Shown piece by piece: positions 19,052 through 27,016 of a stretch of 64,000 nt of DNA. The stretch is from assembly GCA_965203565.1 (NCBI GenBank), contig OZ241896.1:806001-870000 (forward strand). Direction: 5' to 3'. The notes beneath the pieces are model-generated. The model made no database searches, was not told the origin of the DNA, and saw nothing but the letters and a program-made list of their open reading frames with translations. The first letter of the stretch is position 1. Each line of letters starts with the position of its first letter. The DNA comes from JAAXGX01 sp965203565. Its GTDB lineage: Bacteria; Acidobacteriota; Vicinamibacteria; Vicinamibacterales; UBA8438. Both the position numbers and the translations under genes were made by a program.

Positions 19052-19510
19052 ATGACGACGAAGCTCCTGGCGGCTGTGGCCGCAATCCCGTGCGGCGCGG
19101 CGCTCGGCGTCGTCGCCGCGCAGGAATCCGGCCTGGCGGAGCGGACCGTGCCGCTGGTGAAGAGCGTGGGCTGCGTCGAGAAGGACGGCGAGTCGTGGTT
19201 CCTGACCCGCGCCGCCGACCCGGAAGAGGTCGAGCACCCGTTCGCCAGCGCCGTGGAGGTCCGGGACGCCCGCGGCGCGCCGCTCGGGTCCAACCGTTTC
19301 CAACTCGTCGGGGTCGCCGATTTTCTCGACGCGGAGGGGCTGCTGTCGCTCCATCAGCGGGCCGAGTTCACGGCGCCGGAGTCGGTCAACGCGACCGGGC
19401 AGCTTGCGGAGGGGCGCAAGGTCGCCGTCAGGGGCCTGTACGTCACCGGCGCCGAACCGCACCGTCTCAACCTGACCTCCGTGTTTTCGCTCGCCGACAC
19501 CTGCGGCTAG
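19052..19510 (+). CDS. Secreted protein of unknown function
   Basis: 152 residues from the ATG at 19052 (a TTG at 19031 is in frame; AAGGGA about 12 nt before the ATG favours the ATG). Signal peptide MTTKLLAAVAAIPCGAALGVVAA. The mature part holds two cysteines, in SVGCVEKDGESWFL and at the C-terminus (ADTCG), that could pair, and a small-beta-barrel-like pattern (NATGQLAEGRKVAVRGLYVT) that resembles an OB fold. I do not recognise a named family. It stands alone between the res gene and the 158-bp repeat element, which begins 7 nt after its stop codon. Confidence 0.65.
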   Translation: MTTKLLAAVAAIPCGAALGVVAAQESGLAERTVPLVKSVGCVEKDGESWFLTRAADPEEVEHPFASAVEVRDARGAPLGSNRFQLVGVADFLDAEGLLSLHQRAEFTAPESVNATGQLAEGRKVAVRGLYVTGAEPHRLNLTSVFSLADTCG

Positions 19511-19516
19511 ATCCAG

Positions 19517-19674
19517 CAGCCCGTGGTGGAATCCCGTGTCGCACCGAGAGCGGCGAGGCGCCCGGCTGACCAGGCGTGAGGAGGGCGCATATTGGGCATA
19601 CGCAACCGACGAACAACGCCGTCAGGCGGGATGCATCGCCGCTCGAATGCAGCGGGGACCTCCGCCACGGGCTG
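19517..19674 (+). mobile_element. 158-bp element with 10-bp terminal inverted repeats, copy A
   Basis: Perfect terminal inverted repeats CAGCCCGTGG (19517-19526) and CCACGGGCTG (19665-19674). It aligns end to end with the inverted copy at 38803-38960, with 7 mismatches counted by eye over 158 bp. The 4-nt flanks are CCAG and CTAG, an imperfect duplication. It has no transposase and is too short to encode one, so it behaves like a MITE mobilised in trans. The rest of the 19511-19802 gap carries only the promoter-like TAGACT near 19774 and the ribosome site of the next gene. Confidence 0.85.
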
Positions 19675-19802
19675 CTAGGCTGGCGCGGCGCCGAGGCCGG
19701 CGGCCGGCGGCGGTTTCGGGGCGCGGCGGATGCGGCGAAAACGGCCGTGGGCGCCGGCGGGTTCCGTGGTAGACTGACCGGGTTTTCTCAGGAGGGCGTC
19801 TC

Positions 19803-20438
19803 ATGACGGACGCGGGACCGAAGCATCCCCCCCAGGCGGACGAGCGCGGGCATTCGCGCCGGATCTTCATCAAGGGCGTCATCGCCGCCGGCGCGAGCGT
19901 CTCGGCCAGCAGCTACGTGCTCAGGAGCGGCGCGGTGGTCCGGGCGCAGGCCCCGGGCGCCGTCGAGCGCCTCCTGACGCTGAACGTCAACGGCCAGGAG
20001 CGGCGCGTCGACGTGCTCCCGCAGGAGACGCTGGCGACGACGCTCCGCTACAAGCTGGGGCTGACGGGCACGAAGATCGGGTGCGACCGGGCCGAGTGCG
20101 GCGCCTGCACGGTGCTGATCGACGGCGCGCCGCACTACGCCTGCTCGATGCTGACGCACCAGGTGCGGGGCCGGGAGGTGCGGACGATCGAGGGCCTCGA
20201 GGCGGCCGACGGGACGCTGCACCCGGTGCAGCAGGCGGTCGTCGACGAACAGGGGTTCCAGTGCGCGTTCTGCATGCCCGGATTCGTCATGAGCATGACG
20301 GCGCTGATCGACGAGAACCCGAACCCCACCCGGAAGGAGGCCGCGCAGTATCTTTCGGGCAACCTCTGCCGGTGCGCGGACTACAACAAGATCCTGAACG
20401 TCGCGATGCGCGCGGCGGAATATGCGCGGGGAGGCTGA
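19803..20438 (+). CDS. Tat-exported [2Fe-2S] subunit of a molybdenum hydroxylase
   Basis: 211 residues with a twin-arginine signal (SRRIFIKG, Arg19-Arg20, then a hydrophobic stretch to about residue 50). A plant-type [2Fe-2S] site uses Cys94, 99, 102 and 114 (GCDRAECGACTVL). The helical second cluster uses Cys154, 157, 189 and 191 (QCAFCMPG, LCRCADY). This is the small subunit of the xanthine-oxidase family, and a Tat signal on it parallels the periplasmic aldehyde oxidoreductase PaoA of E. coli. The partner subunits lack signals and would be carried across as a folded complex. AGGAGGG lies 7 nt before the ATG. The next gene's GTG follows its stop by one base. Confidence 0.92.
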   Translation: MTDAGPKHPPQADERGHSRRIFIKGVIAAGASVSASSYVLRSGAVVRAQAPGAVERLLTLNVNGQERRVDVLPQETLATTLRYKLGLTGTKIGCDRAECGACTVLIDGAPHYACSMLTHQVRGREVRTIEGLEAADGTLHPVQQAVVDEQGFQCAFCMPGFVMSMTALIDENPNPTRKEAAQYLSGNLCRCADYNKILNVAMRAAEYARGG

Positions 20439-20439
20439 C

Positions 20440-22881
20440 GTGGCGGACCACAAGGTGATCGGCAAGGAGGGGAAGGAGTACGTCACCGCCGACCTGGTCG
20501 CGAAAGTGACCGGCCGCGCGAAGTACGCGGAGGACTTCCGCGCCGACGGCATGCTGTTCGCGAAGCTGCTGTCGAGCCCGATGCCGCACGGACGGGTCCG
20601 GAGCATCGACACGAGCGCGGCCGAGGCGATGCCGGGGGTGGAGGCCATCCTGACCGCCGACGACCTGCCGGCGGAGGATGCGCCGGGCGAGGCCGGCCTG
20701 ACCAACGAGCCGATGTACGAAGGCGAGCCGATTCTGGCCGTGGCGGCCGTGGACGAGACGACGGCGGCCGACGCCATCGAGCGGATCCGGGTCGATCTGG
20801 AGCCGCTGCCGTTCACGGTCGATCCGCTGGAGAGCCTGCGGCCGGGCGGCCCGGACGCCCGCCGCGACGGCAACACCATGACCGGCCAGATGTTCGACCG
20901 CGAGCTGGCCACGATCAAGTGGGACGACGTCGACTGGGCGGCGATCGATCGCGGCGAGATGCCGACCGACGGCGCGGTGACCGACGAATGGGAGGTCGGC
21001 GACGTCGAAGCGGGACTGGCCGAGGCCGATCTGGTGCTCGACGAGACGGTGTTCCACCAGTCGATGGGCCACCAGCCGCTCGAAACCCGCACCGCGATGG
21101 CGTACTGGCGGAACGGCAAGTGCTACCTCCACTGCTCCACCCAGAGCACGGCGCGCACGTACGGGCCGGCCGCCCGCGGGATCGGGATCGAGCCGGAGAA
21201 CCTGGTGCTGGTCGCCGAGTACTGCGGCGGCGGCTTCGGCAGCAAGATCTTCGGGTCGATCCAGGCGCGCATCCCGGCCTTGCTGTCGCGGAAGGCGGGC
21301 AGGCCCGTGATGATGCGGATCACCCGGCAGGAGGAGCATTTCATCGGACGGGCGCGTCCGGGGCTTCAGGGCCGCGTTAAGATCGGGTTCCGCCGCGACG
21401 GCCGGGTGACCGCCCTCGACATGTTCTTCGTGCAGGACAACGGCCCGTACGGCTTCTCCACCGACTACATGAACGCCGCCGACCAGGCGTCGCTGATGTA
21501 CCAGCCGCTCAGCCACCGTCTGCGCGGCCTGTCGGTGTTCACGAACACGCCGCCGCGCTCGGCGCAGCGCGCGCCGGGCGGCCTGCAGGCGGTGTCGATC
21601 ATCGCGCCGCTCATGCAGAAGGCGGCGAAGCGGCTCGATCTCGACCCGCTCGACGTGATCCGGATCAACGCGCCCGAGGGCCAGGCGAAGCTCGGCGCGC
21701 CGCGGGACGGCGTGCAGGGGAACGTGTCGAGCGCGTTCGTCAAGGAGGCGGCCGACATCGGCGCCGAGCAGTTCGACTGGCCGGCGATGCGGGCGAAGAG
21801 CGGCCGGCGGAACGGGTCGAAGGTGACCGGCGTCGGCGTCGCGCTCAGCTCGTTCAACGCCGGCGCGTGGGGGATGGACGGCCTGCTGACGATCCGGCCG
21901 GACGGGAAGGTGTACGTCCAGCAGGGGATCGGGAACCTCGGCACCGGATCGGTGTTCGACACCGCGCGCGCCGCGATGGAGGCGCTCCGGACCGACTGGA
22001 GGCAGGCCGAGGTGATCTGGGGCGACACCAGCAGGCACCTGCCGTGGAGCACCGTCCAGGCCGGCAGCACCACCACCTACGCCCACACGCGGGCGAACTA
22101 CGCGGCGGCCGAGGATGCGAAGCGCAAGCTGCAGGAGATCGCGGCCCGCGACCTGGGCGGCGCGCCGGACGACTACGACGTGGCGGACGGCCGGGTGTTC
22201 CGGCGGGGGAGCCGGTCGCGGGGGCTCGGCTTCGCGCAGGCGGCGCGGCGGGCGATCGAGCTCGGCGGGCGGTACGACGGCCACGAGCTGCCGGAGGACG
22301 TCAACGCGATGACGACCGCGTCGGCCACGGCGCTCGCCGGCATCGGGCTGATGGGGGTCGCCAAGGACAACTACCCGCTCGGCGGGCGGGTCATCTCGCA
22401 CTGCATCGGGTTCGCGGAGGTCGAGGTCGACGTGGAGACCGGCGCGGTGGCGCTGAAGGACTACCGCGTCTCGACCGACTGCGGAACGGTGGTCAATCCG
22501 AAGACGCTGGAGGGGCAGCTGCACGGCGGCGGCATCCAGGGGTTCAGCGCGGCGCTCGGTCAGAAGTGGATCTACGACCGCCGGTGGGGCCTGCAGGTGT
22601 CGAAGCGGTTCTACTCGAACCGGCCGCCGACGCTGCTGGACGTGCCGCACGAGCAGGTGATGCAGTGGGCCGCGCAGGACAAGCCGGACCCGTTCACCCC
22701 GGTCGGCGCCAAGGGGATCGGGGAGGCCGCCGAGGGCGCCGGCTCGGGCGCCGTGCTCTGCGCCATCGCCGATGCGATGGGGGAGGGGTACTTCAACCGG
22801 ACGCCGGTGATGGCCGACATGATCCTGACCCGGCTCGAGAACCTGCCCGACGCCGTCTCGACGCTGACGGCCCACGCCTGA
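20440..22881 (+). CDS. Molybdopterin-binding large subunit, xanthine-oxidase family
   Basis: 813 residues from the GTG at 20440, which has GGGGAGG 5 nt upstream; an ATG at 20422 would overlap the previous gene. Family markers in order are the N-terminal KVTGRAKYAEDFRADGMLFAKLL, CGGGFGSK in the cofactor-binding region, RAPGGLQA (equivalent to the RPPG-type contact), and near the end KGIGEAAEGAGSG, whose Glu is the catalytic base. It hydroxylates an organic substrate (aldehyde or N-heterocycle) using water at the molybdenum centre. The substrate cannot be read from sequence. It is about 80 residues longer than PaoC, with an insert near 150-190 (WDDVDWAAIDRGEMPTDG). Confidence 0.9.
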   Translation: MADHKVIGKEGKEYVTADLVAKVTGRAKYAEDFRADGMLFAKLLSSPMPHGRVRSIDTSAAEAMPGVEAILTADDLPAEDAPGEAGLTNEPMYEGEPILAVAAVDETTAADAIERIRVDLEPLPFTVDPLESLRPGGPDARRDGNTMTGQMFDRELATIKWDDVDWAAIDRGEMPTDGAVTDEWEVGDVEAGLAEADLVLDETVFHQSMGHQPLETRTAMAYWRNGKCYLHCSTQSTARTYGPAARGIGIEPENLVLVAEYCGGGFGSKIFGSIQARIPALLSRKAGRPVMMRITRQEEHFIGRARPGLQGRVKIGFRRDGRVTALDMFFVQDNGPYGFSTDYMNAADQASLMYQPLSHRLRGLSVFTNTPPRSAQRAPGGLQAVSIIAPLMQKAAKRLDLDPLDVIRINAPEGQAKLGAPRDGVQGNVSSAFVKEAADIGAEQFDWPAMRAKSGRRNGSKVTGVGVALSSFNAGAWGMDGLLTIRPDGKVYVQQGIGNLGTGSVFDTARAAMEALRTDWRQAEVIWGDTSRHLPWSTVQAGSTTTYAHTRANYAAAEDAKRKLQEIAARDLGGAPDDYDVADGRVFRRGSRSRGLGFAQAARRAIELGGRYDGHELPEDVNAMTTASATALAGIGLMGVAKDNYPLGGRVISHCIGFAEVEVDVETGAVALKDYRVSTDCGTVVNPKTLEGQLHGGGIQGFSAALGQKWIYDRRWGLQVSKRFYSNRPPTLLDVPHEQVMQWAAQDKPDPFTPVGAKGIGEAAEGAGSGAVLCAIADAMGEGYFNRTPVMADMILTRLENLPDAVSTLTAHA

Positions 22882-22903
22882 TCGACTCGGAGGGAGAGAC
22901 GCC

Positions 22904-23905
22904 ATGGCCGTGATTCGCGACATGATGCCGGCATTCCAGTTGTTCCAGCCGGCCACCACCGACGAGGCGCTCGGCGTGCTCGGCGAGTACGGCGAGCGGG
23001 CGTGGGTGCTGGCCGGCGGCCTCGATTCGTTCGACTGGCTGAAGGACCGCGTCAAGCGGCCGGAGGCGGTGGTCGACCTCGGGGCGGTCGAGGACCTGCG
23101 CGCCATCCGCTCGTCGGCCGACGGCCTGACGATCGGGGCGATGGCCACGCTGCGGGAGGTGATCCGTCACCCGGACGTGCGCGGCCGGTACTCGATCCTG
23201 GCCGACGCGGCGGCGCTCGCCGCCTCGCCGCAGATCCGCAACCAGGGGACGCTGGGCGGCAACCTGGCGCAGGACACGCGGTGCTGGTACTACCGGGACG
23301 GCTGGAACTGCTACCGCGCCGGCGGCAACATCTGCTACGCCGACACGCCGACCGCGATGAACCGGGAGCACTGCATCATCGGCGCGAGCCGGTGCGTGGC
23401 GGTCAACCCCTCCGACACCGCTCCCGCCCTCGTCGCGCTCGACGCCGAGATGGACGTCCGGAACGGCGGCGGGACGCGGACCGTCGCGGCCGAGGAGTTC
23501 TTCGTCGGTCCGGCGATCGACATCATGCGGATGACGGTGCTGGAGCCGGGCGACCTGCTGACGGCGGTCCGGATACCGTCGACCTGGGCCGGCGCGCGCT
23601 TCTACTTCGAGAAGAGCCGCGACCGCGCGGTCTGGGACTTCGCGCTCGCCAGCGTCGCCTCGGCCGCGAAAATCGCGAACGGCGTGGTCGAGGACATCCG
23701 GATCGCGGTCAACGGGGTGGCGCCGACGCCGCTCCGCCTGCGGGCCTCCGAAGACGCCGTGCGGGGGCAGCGGTTGACGGAGGACGCGGCGGCGCGGGCG
23801 GGGGAGGCTGCGACCGAGGGCGTCCGGCCGCTGGCGCACAACGGCTTCAAGGTGGCGCTGTTGCGGAACCTGGTCGTGCGCGCCGTCCGGGGCGGAGAGG
23901 CGTAA
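22904..23905 (+). CDS. FAD-binding subunit with extra cysteine loop (putative [4Fe-4S])
   Basis: 333 residues of the CoxM/XdhB type. VLAGGLDSFDWLK (36-48) and IRNQGTLGGNLAQDTR (111-126) are the FAD pyrophosphate-binding stretches. Between the FAD motifs and ASRCVAVNPSDTAPAL is a cysteine-rich loop with Cys127, 136, 144, 157 and 164. A similar loop in PaoB and in the beta subunit of 4-hydroxybenzoyl-CoA reductase holds a [4Fe-4S] cluster, so a fourth iron-sulfur centre is likely here. GGAGGGAGAG precedes the ATG. It is the third gene of the operon; the next starts 2 nt after its stop. Confidence 0.9.
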   Translation: MAVIRDMMPAFQLFQPATTDEALGVLGEYGERAWVLAGGLDSFDWLKDRVKRPEAVVDLGAVEDLRAIRSSADGLTIGAMATLREVIRHPDVRGRYSILADAAALAASPQIRNQGTLGGNLAQDTRCWYYRDGWNCYRAGGNICYADTPTAMNREHCIIGASRCVAVNPSDTAPALVALDAEMDVRNGGGTRTVAAEEFFVGPAIDIMRMTVLEPGDLLTAVRIPSTWAGARFYFEKSRDRAVWDFALASVASAAKIANGVVEDIRIAVNGVAPTPLRLRASEDAVRGQRLTEDAAARAGEAATEGVRPLAHNGFKVALLRNLVVRAVRGGEA

Positions 23906-23906
23906 C

Positions 23907-24752
23907 GTGGAGCTGTTCGAGTGGGGCGCAAACCCGTGGGGTCAGGAGATGCTCGTCCGCATCTCCTGGGACCTGCTGTACCTGGCGTTCTGGGCCGGGG
24001 TGGCGTTCATCCTGTTCCACGTGGTGTACGCCGCCGTCTGGCTGCCGCGGCTCGCCCGCGCCCACGCCGCCTCCGACGCCGCCGCGAGCGCCGCGGCCGC
24101 GGCGAAGGCGCCGCCGCGCATCACCCGGCACACCGCCGCCGCCCGATTCTTCCACTGGGTGATGGCGGCCGCCATGATCGCGCTGCTGGTGACCGGCTTC
24201 TTCCCGATCATCGGCGTCGAGTTCCCCTGGCTGACGATCCACTGGGTGTCCGGCCTGCTGCTCACCGTTTCGATCCTGTACCACGTGGTCCACGCCACGT
24301 TCTTCCTCGATTTCTGGTCGATCTGGATCGGACCGGGCGACCTGCGGGAGGCGTGGCGGCGGATCCGGCGCCAGATGGGACAGGCGACTCCCGCCATCCG
24401 GAAGCACGGCAAGTACCCGCTGGACCACAAGCTGTACCACCTGGCGGTGACGCTGGCCGGCGCGGCCGTCATCGGCACCGGTCTCGTCATGATGTTCCGG
24501 ATCGACACCGGGCTGTGGCCGCACAACGCCTACCTGCTGAGCGACGCGGCCTGGGGACTGACGTACGTGGTCCACGGCCTGGGCGCGGTGCTGTTCGTCA
24601 CCCTGACGCTCACGCACGTCTACTTCGCCGTCCGGCCCGAGAAGCTCTGGCTCACCCGGTCGATGGTGTTCGGTTACGTCGACCGCGACCAGTACCTGGA
24701 GCACCACGATCCCGAGCGCTGGGTCGTCACGCAGGACTCCACCAAGGGGTGA
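23907..24752 (+). CDS. Membrane cytochrome b subunit (b561/formate dehydrogenase gamma type)
   Basis: 281 residues from a GTG. About five transmembrane segments are visible (around 18-47, 85-105, 112-135, 175-198 and 215-240). Histidines in membrane segments are suited to ligate two b haems (FHWVMAAAMIALLVTG, LTIHWVSGLLL, YHVVHATFF, YHLAVTLAG, LTHVYFAV). The family passes electrons between periplasmic dehydrogenases and the quinone pool. Its place after the three hydroxylase subunits indicates that electrons from substrate oxidation enter the respiratory chain rather than reduce NAD or oxygen directly (inference). The last codons overlap the next gene (GTGA). Confidence 0.85.
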   Translation: MELFEWGANPWGQEMLVRISWDLLYLAFWAGVAFILFHVVYAAVWLPRLARAHAASDAAASAAAAAKAPPRITRHTAAARFFHWVMAAAMIALLVTGFFPIIGVEFPWLTIHWVSGLLLTVSILYHVVHATFFLDFWSIWIGPGDLREAWRRIRRQMGQATPAIRKHGKYPLDHKLYHLAVTLAGAAVIGTGLVMMFRIDTGLWPHNAYLLSDAAWGLTYVVHGLGAVLFVTLTLTHVYFAVRPEKLWLTRSMVFGYVDRDQYLEHHDPERWVVTQDSTKG

Positions 24753-25192
24753 CCGCCGCCGCCGAGCTGCAGGCTCGCATCGACGCCGTCGAGGAAGGGT
24801 ACGAGCTCTGCCTCGCCTACGCGGCGCAAGGGGTCGCGGGCGATCAGGCGTCGAAGTCGTCCGGGCAGGTCCGCGAGTTCCTCGAGCGGATGGCCGACGC
24901 GCTTCCGGCGCTGGCCGGCCTGTTCTCGTCGGTCGTCGCCGAGCGCGGCGACGACGTCCGGGTCTCCTGCCAACCGTTCATCGGCGTGCTCGAACGGGAC
25001 GCCGGCGCCGCGCTCGCGGCGGTCCGGATGGTGCTCGCCCAGCCGGCCATCGGCTCGCAGATGATCGACAACCTCAACGCCCTGATCCACCTGCGGGCCC
25101 TGCTGACCGACGTCTTCCTGATCGACGAGATCCTGAACCCGCGCCTGCCGGGAGGAAGCAGGCGGCCCGCGGCGGAACCGGACGCCGGGTGA
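24749..25192 (+). CDS. Helical protein of unknown function in the hydroxylase operon
   Basis: 147 residues from a GTG that overlaps the cytochrome stop (GTGA). It has no signal peptide or membrane span. It is almost all helix, with paired amphipathic segments (ELQARIDAVEEGYELCLAYAAQG, VREFLERMADALPALAGLF, SQMIDNLNALIHLRALLTDVFLIDEIL). I do not recognise a family. The tight coupling on both sides (GTGA before and after) makes it an integral operon member, perhaps a maturation or assembly factor for the molybdenum enzyme, but nothing in the sequence proves this. The last 15 residues look unstructured. Confidence 0.7.
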   Translation: MTAAAELQARIDAVEEGYELCLAYAAQGVAGDQASKSSGQVREFLERMADALPALAGLFSSVVAERGDDVRVSCQPFIGVLERDAGAALAAVRMVLAQPAIGSQMIDNLNALIHLRALLTDVFLIDEILNPRLPGGSRRPAAEPDAG

Positions 25193-25923
25193 CCGGCGAC
25201 GCTCGCGGCATGGACCTCGCCGGCGCGGTCGCGCTCGTCACCGGCGGCCGGCGTCTCGGCGCGTCGGTGGCCGCCGCGCTCGCCCGCCGCGGCGCCCGGG
25301 TGAGCCTGTCGAGCCGGCGCCCTCTCGACGCCGCCCCCGAACCGAACGTCGTCGTCACCCGGGCCGACCTGACCGACGCCGGCGCGTGCCGCCGGCTGGT
25401 CGACGACACCGCCGCCTCCCTGGGCCGGCTCGACGTCCTCGTCAACATGGCGTCGTCGTACGTCTCCAGACCGTTCGCGGAGCTGGACGCGTCGGACTGG
25501 GACCGTGCGCTCGCCGTGGACGCGCGGGCGGCGTACCTGTGCGCGCTGGCCGCGGCGCCGCATCTGCGCGCCGGCGGCCGCGGCCGCATCGTCAACGTCT
25601 CGGACTGGGTGGCGAGCAGCGGCCGGCCCCGGTACCGCGGCTACCTGCCCTACTACGTCGCCAAGGCGGCCGTCATCGGGCTGACCGAGGCGCTCGCGCT
25701 GGAGCTGGCCGGCGACGGCATCCTGGTGAACGCCGTCGCGCCGGGACCGATACGCCCGCCGGAAGGCGCGAGTCCGGGCGAGGCGGCGGCGGTCGAACGG
25801 GAGACCCCGCTCGGCCGGTGGGGCGGCGATCGGGCGATCGCCGCGGCGGTCCTGTCGCTCGTCGAGTCGGACTTCGTCACCGGCGAGACGCTGCGCGTGG
25901 ACGGCGGCCGGCACCTGCGGTGA
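25189..25923 (+). CDS. Short-chain dehydrogenase/reductase
   Basis: 244 residues from a GTG overlapping the previous stop by 4 nt. Classical SDR layout: nucleotide-binding TGGRRLG (18-24, a variant of TGxxxGxG), NVSDW with the catalytic Ser near 138, and Y155-V-A-K159 (YxxxK). AVAPGPI and FVTGETLRVDGG near the end are typical of FabG-like oxidoreductases. The Arg pair in the glycine loop favours NADPH over NADH. As last gene of the molybdenum-hydroxylase operon it may act on the same carbonyl or alcohol substrate, but the specific reaction is unknown. No terminator is obvious after it. Confidence 0.85.
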   Translation: MTGDARGMDLAGAVALVTGGRRLGASVAAALARRGARVSLSSRRPLDAAPEPNVVVTRADLTDAGACRRLVDDTAASLGRLDVLVNMASSYVSRPFAELDASDWDRALAVDARAAYLCALAAAPHLRAGGRGRIVNVSDWVASSGRPRYRGYLPYYVAKAAVIGLTEALALELAGDGILVNAVAPGPIRPPEGASPGEAAAVERETPLGRWGGDRAIAAAVLSLVESDFVTGETLRVDGGRHLR

Positions 25924-26006
25924 GCCGGTCCGAGCGGTCTCGTCCCGCCTTGTCTTCGCGAAGCACGCCCCGGCGCGTTCACCAGCCCCGGCCGGCGGTC
26001 GTGGGA

Positions 26007-26012
26007 TAGAGT
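26007..26012 (+). promoter_or_regulatory. -10 box TAGAGT, leaderless-type promoter
   Basis: TAGAGT is followed by 5 nt and the GTG start at 26018, with no Shine-Dalgarno. The 94-bp gap after the SDR gene holds no other recognisable signal apart from a short TTCGCGAA palindrome near 25956. Confidence 0.5.
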
Positions 26013-26017
26013 GACTC

Positions 26018-27013
26018 GTGGCGAACGACTTCGCCCCGGCGCGCCGCGTTGCGGGCGGCCACCGGATGACGCTCTTCACCTGGGCGCGCCCGCGCGCGTT
26101 CCCCCGCCTCCCGCCGCCGGCCCCCCGCTACTTCGACGTGGCGCCCGATGCGCGGGTGCTGGCGCACTGCTGCTGGCGGAACGACCCGCGCCGGCGCCCG
26201 ACCCTGCTCGCGCTGCACGGCCTGGAAGGATCGAGCTCCGCCCACTACATGCGCGGGCTGGCCGACAAGGCGTTCGCGCGCGGCTTCAACGCGGTGCTGC
26301 TCAACCAGCGGAACTGCGGCGGAACCGAGCGCCTGTCCGACGGCCTCTACCATTCCGGACTCACCGCCGACCCGCAGGCGGTCATCCGGGAGCTGATCGA
26401 TCTCGATCGCCTCGCGTCTATCGTCGTGGTCGGCTACTCGCTGGGCGGGAACGTCGCCCTGAAGCTCGCGGGCGACTACGGTCCCGACGCGCCCGCCGAG
26501 CTCCGAGGCGTCTGCGCCGTGTCGCCCACCCTCGACCTCGCACGGTGCGTCGAGGCGCTCGAGCGTCCCGCCAACGCCCTCTATCAATGGAACTTCGTCC
26601 GCAACCTCAAGCGCCGAATGCGGCGCAAGGCGCGGGCCCGGCCCGGCCGGTTCGACCTGCGCCCGCTCGGCCGCGTCCGCACGGTGCGGCAGTTCGACGA
26701 AGCGTTCACCGCGCCGCACCACGGCTTCCGGGACGCGAGCGACTACTACCACCGCGCCAGCGCCCTCCGGGTGGCCGACCGCATCGCCGTCCCGACGCTG
26801 ATCGTCAGCGCGAACGACGATCCGTTCGTCCCCGCCGAGCAGTTCCGGGACCCCGCGCTCACCGGGAACCCGGCGGTGACGACGATCGTCACGCGCGGCG
26901 GCGGCCACTGCGGGTTCTTCTCCGAACCGGCCCCGCCGTTCGACGGCTACTGGGCCGAATCGGCCGCAGTCGCGTTCGCAGACCGCCACGGGCTGCTGGC
27001 CGCCGCTGAATGA
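26018..27013 (+). CDS. Alpha/beta hydrolase of the YheT family
   Basis: 331 residues from a GTG. The hydrolase fold shows LLALHGLEGSSSAHYMRGLA (oxyanion region, 63-82), the nucleophile elbow GYSLGGN (Ser141), an acid in SANDDPFVP and the catalytic His in GGGHCGF. The LNQRNCGGTERLSDGLYHSG segment (95-114) is the hallmark of YheT-type hydrolases, which are carboxylesterases of poorly defined substrate. No signal peptide, so cytoplasmic. The gene converges on the frameshifted membrane-protein gene; only 3 nt separate the two stop codons. A promoter-like TAGAGT lies 5 nt before the start, and no ribosome-binding site is seen. Confidence 0.88.
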   Translation: MANDFAPARRVAGGHRMTLFTWARPRAFPRLPPPAPRYFDVAPDARVLAHCCWRNDPRRRPTLLALHGLEGSSSAHYMRGLADKAFARGFNAVLLNQRNCGGTERLSDGLYHSGLTADPQAVIRELIDLDRLASIVVVGYSLGGNVALKLAGDYGPDAPAELRGVCAVSPTLDLARCVEALERPANALYQWNFVRNLKRRMRRKARARPGRFDLRPLGRVRTVRQFDEAFTAPHHGFRDASDYYHRASALRVADRIAVPTLIVSANDDPFVPAEQFRDPALTGNPAVTTIVTRGGGHCGFFSEPAPPFDGYWAESAAVAFADRHGLLAAAE

Positions 27014-27016
27014 AAA

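Noticed and set aside
19536..19806. Small frames starting in the 158-bp element
   Set aside because: They translate the repeat itself and lack start signals; similar frames arise wherever the element occurs.
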